From Sulfurihydrogenibium yellowstonense SS-5 (GTDB lineage: Bacteria > Aquificota > Aquificia > Aquificales > Hydrogenothermaceae): a stretch of 14,397 nucleotides of DNA. Location of the stretch: NCBI RefSeq assembly GCF_000173615.1, contig NZ_ABZS01000012.1:1-14397 (forward strand). The letters run 5' to 3'. Under the pieces are notes generated by a model that was given only the letters and a program-made list of their open reading frames with translations, did not search any database and had not been told where the DNA came from. The translations under genes and the position numbers were made by a program. Shown piece after piece: positions 6,860 through 12,681 of this stretch (position 1 is its first letter; every line of letters begins with the position of its first letter).

Positions 6860-8131
6860 TTAATCTCTGTAAACGATTTTTCCCTTAAAGAATGTATATT
6901 TAACTTTGCCGGTTAATTTTCTGCCAAGCAATGGTGTGTTTTTACTTTTTGATAATATTGTTTCTTCATTAACTTCCCAAGTTTCAAATGGGTCAAAGAT
7001 TGTTAGTTCTGCAATCTCGCCTTCTTTAATTTGTGGTGGTTTTAATCCAATTTTTTTAGCCGGCTCTATTGACATTACTTCAACCATTCTGTTTAAATCA
7101 AAGTAATCTTTCTTAACAAGTTCTAAAACTATCGGAAGCGCAAATTGTAGTCCAAGCATTCCTGGTGGGCAAGCCTGTAAATCTTGCATCTTTTCATAAT
7201 GTGCATGTGGTGCATGGTCTGTTGCTACAAAATCAATAATGCCACTTGCAAGTGCCCATCTGGTAGCTTCTATGTCTTCATGGCTTCTTAGTGGTGGTGA
7301 AACTTTTGCTATGCAAGAAAAATCTAAAAATTCTTCATCGGTCAGGTATAAGTGATGCGGAGTTACTTCAGCGGTTACCTTTGCTCCCATTGCTTTAGCC
7401 CATGCTACGATCTCAACAGATAGCTTTGAAGATATATGGCAAATATGAACTGGCATACCTGTTTGTATTGATAATATACAATCTCTTGCCACCATTGTGT
7501 CCTCTGCTTCTGGTGGAAGTGGTGGAAGTCCAAGCGTAGCTGCTAACTCTCCTTCGTGGGCAACGCCGTTTTGTGAAAGGTTTAAGTCTTCACAGTGGTC
7601 AGCAACGAAGGTTCCAAGAGAGCCGGCATACTCCATAGCTTTTCTCATTATGAAAGAATCCATGACAGGAGCACCATCATCAGTAAAGTAAACAGCTCCT
7701 GCATCCTTAAGCAGTGCCATTTCTGTAAGCTCCTTTCCTTTTCTTCCTTTTGTTATTGCTGCAGATGGAAGAACTCTACATAATCCTACTTCTTCACCTT
7801 TCTCTATAATATATCTTACGATTGGTACATCATCAATAGCAGGAATAGTATTTGGCATACATACAACGGTTGTATATCCACCGGCAACAGCTGCTTTACT
7901 TCCAGATTCTATATCTTCTTTGTAAATTTGACCAGGGTCTCTAAAATGAACGTGTATATCTGTAAAAGATGGAGTTATAATCTTTCCTTCTGCATCAATA
8001 ACCTCACAACCTGGAAAAGGCTGAATATTTTTCTCTATTTTCTTGATTTCTCCTTTTTCAATCAATATATCAAACTTATCATTTAGATTATTTTGAGGGT
8101 CTACAACATGTCCGTTCTTTATCAAAATCAT
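6860..8131 (-). CDS. pyrC: Dihydroorotase (class I), pyrimidine biosynthesis
   Basis: This 423-residue amidohydrolase converts N-carbamoyl-L-aspartate to L-dihydroorotate, the third step of UMP synthesis, in the cytoplasm. The metal ligands are visible: DIHVHFRDPG with H60 and H62 (and substrate-binding R64), D152 in FTDDGAPV, H179 in ADHCED, H232 in HICHISS, and D305 in TDHAPH. CMPNT (91-95) and PPGMLGLQ (322-329) are further class I signatures. The spacing matches my recollection of the Aquifex enzyme, which forms a complex with aspartate transcarbamoylase; pyrB is not in this window. The start is backed by AAGGAGT about 8 nt upstream. An extended -10 lies about 86 nt upstream of the start. 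The leader is T-rich and I found no clear attenuator hairpin or PyrR site in it. The MIP18-like gene follows directly. Confidence 0.97.
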   Translation of the reverse strand: MILIKNGHVVDPQNNLNDKFDILIEKGEIKKIEKNIQPFPGCEVIDAEGKIITPSFTDIHVHFRDPGQIYKEDIESGSKAAVAGGYTTVVCMPNTIPAIDDVPIVRYIIEKGEEVGLCRVLPSAAITKGRKGKELTEMALLKDAGAVYFTDDGAPVMDSFIMRKAMEYAGSLGTFVADHCEDLNLSQNGVAHEGELAATLGLPPLPPEAEDTMVARDCILSIQTGMPVHICHISSKLSVEIVAWAKAMGAKVTAEVTPHHLYLTDEEFLDFSCIAKVSPPLRSHEDIEATRWALASGIIDFVATDHAPHAHYEKMQDLQACPPGMLGLQFALPIVLELVKKDYFDLNRMVEVMSIEPAKKIGLKPPQIKEGEIAELTIFDPFETWEVNEETILSKSKNTPLLGRKLTGKVKYTFFKGKIVYRD

Positions 8132-8216
8132 TCTTAGACTCCTTACAAAAGATGAATTTAGAATAAATTTAACTCAAAAAACGAAAACTTCATTAAAAAA
8201 CTTTAACAAAAACAAT

Positions 8217-8228
8217 ATTTTATCATAA
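8217..8228 (-). promoter_or_regulatory. Extended -10 promoter for pyrC
   Basis: The minus strand reads TTATGATAAAAT, an extended -10 of the same TGnTAAAAT form as before uppP and the ATPase gene. No -35 match lies 17 nt upstream. The implied 5' leader is about 80 nt, long enough for regulation, but no hairpin was found in it. Confidence 0.45.
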
Positions 8229-8311
8229 CCAAAGTTTTGTTGGTGGAGTGGTGAGATATAAAGAATGATAACAAATTTTAGCTAAGTCTGAAAATTAATT
8301 ACCTTTTGATC

Positions 8312-8452
8312 GTCATTCTAAAGTCGTGGGAAGAATCTCCATTCTTTTACCTCTCTCTTATTCACTGTATGGGCAATTCATGAATTGCCTCTGCTCACTT
8401 ACTCACCTTCTTTAAAAGAGGTGATCCTTCGGACTAAAGTCCTCACAATGAA
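8312..8452 (+). repeat. Dispersed inverted-arm intergenic repeat, copy with 18-bp palindrome
   Basis: The left arm at 8312-8339 begins GTCATTCTAAAG and ends GAAGAATCTC. The right arm at 8421-8452 begins GTGATCCTTCGG and ends CCTCACAATGAA. It has an internal palindrome GGACTaaAGTCC at 8431-8442. Between the arms sits GGCAATTCATGAATTGCC, a perfect 18-bp palindrome at 8372-8389. In other copies the related AATTCATGAATT module lies outside the arms, so modules have been shuffled. Confidence 0.75.
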
Positions 8453-8562
8453 GTTATAAAGATAAACTTACAAAAATTTTTAAAGCAGCCCCAGATGTGA
8501 AAGGTAAGAGGTAAACATTTCACTTACTCACCTACTCATTTTCTCACTTCCTCATGATATTA

Positions 8563-8593
8563 TGGTAAAATTTGATTAAAAACTAATTAGGAG
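8563..8593 (+). promoter_or_regulatory. uppP extended -10 promoter and ribosome site
   Basis: TGGTAAAAT (8563-8571) is an extended -10 and would start transcription near 8578. AGGAG at 8589-8593 lies 6 nt before a TTG start codon at 8600. The leader is therefore only about 20 nt. No convincing -35 is present. Confidence 0.5.
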
Positions 8594-8599
8594 TATTTA

Positions 8600-9364
8600 T
8601 TGACAACCTTAGAAGCTGTTATTTTAGGAGTAGTGGAAGGTCTTACAGAGTTTTTACCTATCTCATCAACAGGTCATTTGATACTCGTTTCAAATCTGCT
8701 TGGAATACAGCAGACAGAACAACACAAAGCCTTTGAAGTATCAATTCAGCTTGGTTCAATATTGGCAGTTGTATTTTTATACTTTAAGAAGTTTTTAGAT
8801 ACAAATTTAATGAAAAGAATACTGATAGCATTTATTCCAACGGGTATTTTAGGGTTTGTTTTATACAAAATCATCAAAAGTTTGTTTAATCCTTATATAG
8901 TTGTTTTCATGCTTGTTTTTGGTGGATTGCTTCTTATCTTAATAGAACTTTACCATAAAAATAAAAGTTATGATATTAACTCAATATATGAAGTGCCATA
9001 TCAAAAAGCATTTTTGATAGGAGTTTTTCAAGCTTTGGCTATGATTCCTGGTACTTCAAGGTCTGGTGCTACTATTGTAGGTGGATTACTTCTTGGATTA
9101 AACAGAAAAACAGCGGCGGAATTTTCTTTTATGCTTGCGGTTCCAACGATGTTTATGGCAACTTTTTATGATGTTTACAAAAATCATTCAAATTTTAATC
9201 TTTCAGATTGGGAAAATCTAATAGTGGGCTTTATAGTTGCTTTCATATCTGCTTTATTTGCGATTAAATGGCTTTTAAAATTTATTTCAAATCATTCATT
9301 TATTCCGTTTGGTATTTATAGAATTATTTTAGGAATTTTATACTACTTTATAGTGTTGAGGTAG
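8600..9364 (+). CDS. uppP: Undecaprenyl-diphosphate phosphatase (BacA/UppP)
   Basis: This 254-residue integral membrane enzyme removes a phosphate from undecaprenyl diphosphate to recycle the lipid carrier for peptidoglycan and other envelope polymers; overexpression gives bacitracin resistance. Motif 1, EGLTEFLPISSTGH (13-26), supplies E13, E17 and H26. Motif 2, PGTSRSGAT (150-158), supplies the serine and R154 proposed as catalytic. Hydrophobic stretches are spread through the protein (for example 50-62, 73-92, 98-117, 136-150, 207-227 and 236-252), as expected for this multi-span family. Length is slightly shorter than E. coli UppP but normal for the family. Translation starts at TTG with AGGAG 6 nt upstream; no upstream in-frame ATG competes. 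It is the first gene of a tight operon: trpC starts 3 nt after its stop. Confidence 0.96.
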   Translation: MTTLEAVILGVVEGLTEFLPISSTGHLILVSNLLGIQQTEQHKAFEVSIQLGSILAVVFLYFKKFLDTNLMKRILIAFIPTGILGFVLYKIIKSLFNPYIVVFMLVFGGLLLILIELYHKNKSYDINSIYEVPYQKAFLIGVFQALAMIPGTSRSGATIVGGLLLGLNRKTAAEFSFMLAVPTMFMATFYDVYKNHSNFNLSDWENLIVGFIVAFISALFAIKWLLKFISNHSFIPFGIYRIILGILYYFIVLR

Positions 9365-9367
9365 AAA

Positions 9368-10150
9368 ATGAATATATTAGACAAGATAATTCAGACAAAA
9401 AGAGAAGAGCTTAAAAATTATACTTCTCAGTATTTAAAACATTTAGAAAATCTGGCAATGGAAAGAAATAAAAAAGTCTTAAACTTTAAAAAAGCCATAT
9501 CTGGAAAGAGTATCAATATTATTGCAGAAGTTAAAAAAGCTTCTCCGTCTAAAGGAATAATCAGACATTATTTTGACCCTGTTGATATAGCGAAATCTTA
9601 TGAAAAAAATGGAGCAAAAGCAATTTCTGTACTAACAGATAAACAGTATTTTCAAGGAGATATTGCATATCTTTATCAAATCTCAACAGAAGTAAATATT
9701 CCATTGCTTAGAAAAGACTTTATCATTGATGAAAGGCAGATTTTGGAAGCTTATGCATATGGTGCTGATAGTTATCTATTAATAGCAAAAGTCTTGGATA
9801 AAGAAAGTTTAAAGAGACTTATAGATTTTGGAAGAGAGCTTGACATGGAGCCATTGGTAGAAGTTCACAGTAGAGAAGAGGGTGAAAAATCTATAGAAGC
9901 AGGAGCAAGAATTGTTGGAATAAATAATAGAAATTTGGAAGATTTTACAGTCGATATAAATCTATCAAAGGAGCTTGCACCGTATCTAAAACAGGTCGGA
10001 GCCGAAGTTGTGGTTGCAGAAAGCGGATTAGAGGGCAGACAACAGCTGCTTGAGTTGAAAAATTATCAAGTTAACGCATTTTTAATAGGAGAATCTTTAA
10101 TGAAAGAAGCAGATGTTGGAAAGAAGTTAAGGGAGTTTATAGAAGGGTAA
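9368..10150 (+). CDS. trpC: Indole-3-glycerol phosphate synthase
   Basis: This 260-residue TIM-barrel enzyme closes CdRP to indole-3-glycerol phosphate with loss of CO2 and water, the step before tryptophan synthase. The family landmarks are present: IIAEVKKASPSKG (51-63) with E54, K56 and the phosphate-contact S61, LLRKDF (113-118) with the catalytic Lys116, EPLVEVH (161-167) with E165, INNRNL (185-190) with N186, VAESG (216-220), and the phosphate-binding IGES (240-243). It is monofunctional: there is no TrpF fusion, and the length is normal. No other trp gene is nearby, so tryptophan genes appear scattered in this genome. It lies 3 nt after uppP and 4 nt before polX, with no leader peptide or T-box, so it is unlikely to be controlled by a local trp attenuator. 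Confidence 0.97.
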   Translation: MNILDKIIQTKREELKNYTSQYLKHLENLAMERNKKVLNFKKAISGKSINIIAEVKKASPSKGIIRHYFDPVDIAKSYEKNGAKAISVLTDKQYFQGDIAYLYQISTEVNIPLLRKDFIIDERQILEAYAYGADSYLLIAKVLDKESLKRLIDFGRELDMEPLVEVHSREEGEKSIEAGARIVGINNRNLEDFTVDINLSKELAPYLKQVGAEVVVAESGLEGRQQLLELKNYQVNAFLIGESLMKEADVGKKLREFIEG

Positions 10151-10154
10151 AAAG

Positions 10155-11903
10155 ATGTATCAAAACATCAACAAAGAATTAGCAAAAATCTTTAATAATA
10201 TGTCCCATATTTACGAGTTTTTAGATGACAAATTCAGAGCATTAGCTTATGCTAGAGCAGCACAGATAATAGAAGATTTGCCTGATGATATTAGAAACTA
10301 TGTTGCTACCGGTAAAATAAACGATATAAGAGGAATTGGTTCTCATACTGTCGATAAAATCTTAGAGTATATCAAAACAGGAAAAATACAAAAATATGAA
10401 GAACTTAAAAAGTTAATCCCGGAAGACTTTTTAGACCTTATGGAAGTTCCAGGCTTTGGACCAAAAACTTTAAAAAGAATTTATGAAGAGCTTGGTATTA
10501 ACAATAAAAAAGATTTAATAGAAGCATTAAAAGACGGAAGAGTTGCAAAGCTAAAGGGTTTTGGGGAAAAGAAAGTCCAAAATATGCTAAAAGGCCTTGA
10601 GTTATACGAAGCTTCTAAGAATAGACTTATACTATGGGAAGCTTTACAAATAGGAGAAACATTATTAGCCAAATTAAAACAGCTTAAAGAGATTAAAAAT
10701 ATTGAGCTTGCAGGAAGTTTAAGAAGAAGAAAAGAAACTATTGGAGACATTGACATTCTTGTATCCTGCGATGATAAAGACAGGGATAAGATTATAAATT
10801 ACTTTGTTAATTTAGAAGATGTTAAAGAAGTTCTTGCTAAAGGAGATACAAGAGCAAGTGTTATTATAAAGGAAAAAGATAGGGAGGTAGATTTAAGAGT
10901 ACTAAAGCCTGAAGAATGGGGTAGTGGTCTTCAATACTTTACAGGTTCAAAAGAGCATAACGTACATTTTAGAGAAATAGCTAAGCAAAAAGGATTAAAG
11001 GTCAGTGAATACGGAGTTTTTGATGCAAAGACAGAAAAAAGGCTTGCAGGAGCTACTGAGGAGGAAGTATATGAGATAGTAGGAATGCAATGGATTCCCC
11101 CTGAAATGCGAGAAGACAGGGGAGAAATTGAGCTTGCTTTAAAAAAGAACATTCCAAGATTGGTAGAGCTTGAAGATATTAAAGGAGACTTGCACTGTCA
11201 TTCAACATGGACGGACGGATTTAACAAAATAGAAGAGATAGCAAAATTTTTACTTGAAAATTATAAATATGAATATTTTGCGATTACAGACCACTCAAAA
11301 GCCGTAAAAGTAGCACATGGACTAACAGAAGAAGATGTTTTAAAACAGATTGAAGAGATAGATAAAATAAACAAAAAACTCGGATTTGAATTTATAAAAA
11401 AGGGAATAGAAGTAGATATTATGCTTGATGGCTCTCTTGATTTGCCGGATGAGATACTCGCAAAGCTTGATTGGGTGGTTGCATCTATTCATACACATTT
11501 TAACAGAGACAATACAGACAGAATTATAAAAGCAATGGAAAATCCTTATGTATGTGTAATTGGGCATCCAACAGGAAGGACGATCGGCGTTAGAGAAGGT
11601 TATCCTTTATCTGATGAGATATTTAAAGTTGCAAAAGAGACAAGCACCGCACTTGAAATAAACGCACAGCCTTTAAGAATGGACTTACCGGATATGATGA
11701 TAAAAAAAGCAGTTGAGTACGGAGTTAAATTAGTAATTTCAACAGATAGCCACAGTCTTGGAAACTTTGCTTATATGAAAATAGGGGTTGCAAATGCAAG
11801 AAGAGGTTGGGCAAAAAAAGAAGATATATTAAATACTTACAGCTGGAACGAGATTAAAAAATTTATTCAAGCTAAACGTAAAAAGTTTGGTGTTAAGGTA
11901 TGA
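10155..11903 (+). CDS. polX: Family X DNA polymerase with PHP domain (PolX)
   Basis: This 582-residue protein fuses a Pol beta-type gap-filling polymerase to a PHP nuclease/phosphatase domain, the usual bacterial PolX layout for base-excision and gap repair. The 8-kDa-like N-terminus and helix-hairpin-helix elements are seen at IRGIGSHTVDKILEYI (58-73), MEVPGFGPKTLKRI (96-109) and KGFGEKKV (134-141). The palm has GSLRRRKETIGDIDIL (187-202), with D198 and D200, and REVDLRV (243-249), with the third Asp D246. The PHP metal ligands are all present: H347 and H349, D354, H380, E419, H446, H471, D531 and H533. The exonuclease site should therefore be active, unlike degenerate PHP domains. It starts 4 nt after trpC, and its TGA overlaps the next gene's ATG (ATGA). 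A repair polymerase placed with lipid-carrier and tryptophan genes has no obvious pathway logic. Confidence 0.96.
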   Translation: MYQNINKELAKIFNNMSHIYEFLDDKFRALAYARAAQIIEDLPDDIRNYVATGKINDIRGIGSHTVDKILEYIKTGKIQKYEELKKLIPEDFLDLMEVPGFGPKTLKRIYEELGINNKKDLIEALKDGRVAKLKGFGEKKVQNMLKGLELYEASKNRLILWEALQIGETLLAKLKQLKEIKNIELAGSLRRRKETIGDIDILVSCDDKDRDKIINYFVNLEDVKEVLAKGDTRASVIIKEKDREVDLRVLKPEEWGSGLQYFTGSKEHNVHFREIAKQKGLKVSEYGVFDAKTEKRLAGATEEEVYEIVGMQWIPPEMREDRGEIELALKKNIPRLVELEDIKGDLHCHSTWTDGFNKIEEIAKFLLENYKYEYFAITDHSKAVKVAHGLTEEDVLKQIEEIDKINKKLGFEFIKKGIEVDIMLDGSLDLPDEILAKLDWVVASIHTHFNRDNTDRIIKAMENPYVCVIGHPTGRTIGVREGYPLSDEIFKVAKETSTALEINAQPLRMDLPDMMIKKAVEYGVKLVISTDSHSLGNFAYMKIGVANARRGWAKKEDILNTYSWNEIKKFIQAKRKKFGVKV

Positions 11904-12292
11904 AAAATGCTTTTTTTGGAGAAAATCTTGACTATGTTCCTTACCAAATCTTAAAACAAATTCTTGGTGAATCACTCTATGATGAATACAGAGACATAAT
12001 AGAACTTATAACCATTGAAGGCGATATTGAAAAAGATATTCTTTATTTATACTTAAAACGGTTTAACTCTAACAAAATCTTGTATGCTACATACGATTTA
12101 AAAGATAAAAAGATTTTAAACAACTTAAGTAAATCTGAAATTTTAAAAATTTTTGATGATGAGAAAGGTAAGATTCAAGAGCTACAAAAGAAAGAAATAG
12201 AAAGAAGTGCTAAAATAATAATGACTATCATAAGCCTTGTGCTTGGAATGGCAGCTGCTTATTTTGTATTAAAGTTTGTTTTCGGTTTTTGA
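11900..12292 (+). CDS. Small protein of unknown function with a C-terminal membrane anchor
   Basis: I do not recognise a family for this 130-residue protein. Residues 1-103 are charged and probably helical, with acidic and lysine-rich stretches (DEYRDIIELITIEGDIEKDI at 28-47) and a likely coiled coil at about 86-103 (FDDEKGKIQELQKKEIERSA). Residues about 105-127 (KIIMTIISLVLGMAAAYFVL onward) form one hydrophobic membrane span. There is no N-terminal signal peptide, so the soluble part should stay in the cytoplasm with a tail anchor. The ATGA overlap with polX indicates coupled translation. It might tether a partner to the membrane; no catalytic motif is visible. Confidence 0.8.
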   Translation: MKNAFFGENLDYVPYQILKQILGESLYDEYRDIIELITIEGDIEKDILYLYLKRFNSNKILYATYDLKDKKILNNLSKSEILKIFDDEKGKIQELQKKEIERSAKIIMTIISLVLGMAAAYFVLKFVFGF

Positions 12293-12372
12293 TGAAGAAA
12301 CAGAAATATGATAACCTAAGCCGACACTGTTTCACGCAAGAAGATGTGGAAAAATTGATTTTCGATGAATAA
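12292..12372 (+). CDS. Possible 26-codon ORF at the end of the polX operon
   Basis: The ATG at 12292-12294 shares its A with the TGA of the preceding gene (TGATG). The frame runs 26 codons (MKKQKYDNLSRHCFTQEDVE, then KLIFDE) to TAA at 12370-12372. The overlap is the same kind of coupling used elsewhere in this operon, and the composition is protein-like, with a single Cys-His pair at RHC. It has no separate ribosome site. It could be a real small protein, the truncated start of a lost gene, or chance. Confidence 0.3.
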   Translation: MKKQKYDNLSRHCFTQEDVEKLIFDE

Positions 12373-12411
12373 GTTGGGCAAAAAATAAAGACTTTTATAA
12401 AATCTAAAAAT

Positions 12412-12570
12412 GAGGTCCTTCGGCCTTACGGCCTTAGGATGACAGAGAAAGGGAAGTAGAGGTAATTGATGAATTTCCATTACAAAAGTTAGAATTAAAG
12501 CATGGTCATTCTACAACCGGCGAAGAATCTCAACCTCAGAGATGTCATTCTGAGCGAAGCGAAGAAACTC
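12412..12570 (+). repeat. Dispersed repeat cluster: one right arm, palindrome module, two left arms
   Basis: The right arm at 12412-12444 begins GAGGTCCTTCGG and ends TTAGGATGACA. It has an internal hairpin GGCC-ttac-GGCC at 12422-12433. The palindrome module AGTAGAGG plus AATTGATGAATT is at 12455-12475. Two left arms follow in tandem at 12505-12531 (GTCATTCTACAACCGGC, ending GAAGAATCTC) and 12544-12570 (GTCATTCTGAGCG, ending GAAGAAACTC). The arm order is opposite to the copies at 6317 and 8312, so the arms may fold in either pairing. Confidence 0.8.
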
Positions 12571-12573
12571 ATG

Positions 12574-12605
12574 CTTTTATTGAATATTGACTTTTATTGA
12601 ATATT
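12574..12605 (+). repeat. 15-bp tandem direct repeat upstream of gltX
   Basis: CTTTTATTGAATATT occurs at 12574-12588 and again at 12591-12605 with only GA between. The junction creates TTGACT (12587-12592), which could act as a -35 box, although no good -10 lies 17 nt downstream. Confidence 0.8.
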
Positions 12606-12617
12606 AAATTTTTAAAT

Positions 12618-12651
12618 TTCTTACTCAACATATCTATAGATAAAATATAAT
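12618..12651 (+). promoter_or_regulatory. Possible gltX promoter
   Basis: TAAAAT (12641-12646) and the overlapping TATAAT (12646-12651) are good -10 boxes, 30 to 41 nt before ATG 12682. TTCTTA (12618-12623) is a weak -35 at 17-nt spacing from the first. The TG of the extended -10 seen at other genes is replaced by AG here. Confidence 0.4.
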
Positions 12652-12681
12652 TTTTGCGAATTATAATAAATGGAGGAATGA

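Larger units (their letters stand above)
8132..8599. other. Divergent intergenic region between pyrC and uppP
   Basis: This 468-nt spacer holds the pyrC promoter and leader (8132-8228, minus strand), one dispersed-repeat copy with a palindrome (8312-8452), a CT-rich stretch in which CACTTACTCACCT occurs twice (8396 and 8521), and the uppP promoter and ribosome site (8563-8593). No ORF, tRNA or riboswitch fold was recognised. Confidence 0.65.
12373..12681. other. Intergenic region before gltX
   Basis: This spacer contains a multi-arm copy of the dispersed repeat (12412-12570), a 15-bp tandem direct repeat (12574-12605), a candidate gltX promoter and the GGAGG ribosome site at 12672-12676, which lies 5 nt before ATG 12682. 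No tRNA or further ORF was recognised. Confidence 0.65.

Noticed and set aside
7451..7470. TGGCAT...TTTG as a sigma-54 -24/-12 promoter
   Set aside because: It lies inside pyrC, matches consensus poorly and has no gene downstream in that direction.
7497..7783. Two plus-strand ORFs within pyrC
   Set aside because: They lie opposite intact, strongly conserved dihydroorotase codons and lack ribosome sites.
8132..8216. PyrR-type or other attenuator in the pyrC leader
   Set aside because: The leader is T-rich but shows no stable alternative hairpins or recognisable binding-loop sequence.
10481..11567. Minus-strand ORFs within polX
   Set aside because: They are antisense shadows of conserved polymerase and PHP-domain codons, with no supporting signals.
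6317..12570. CRISPR array from the repeated 27-bp arms
   Set aside because: The copies are kilobases apart or irregularly spaced, with variable arm order and no cas genes.
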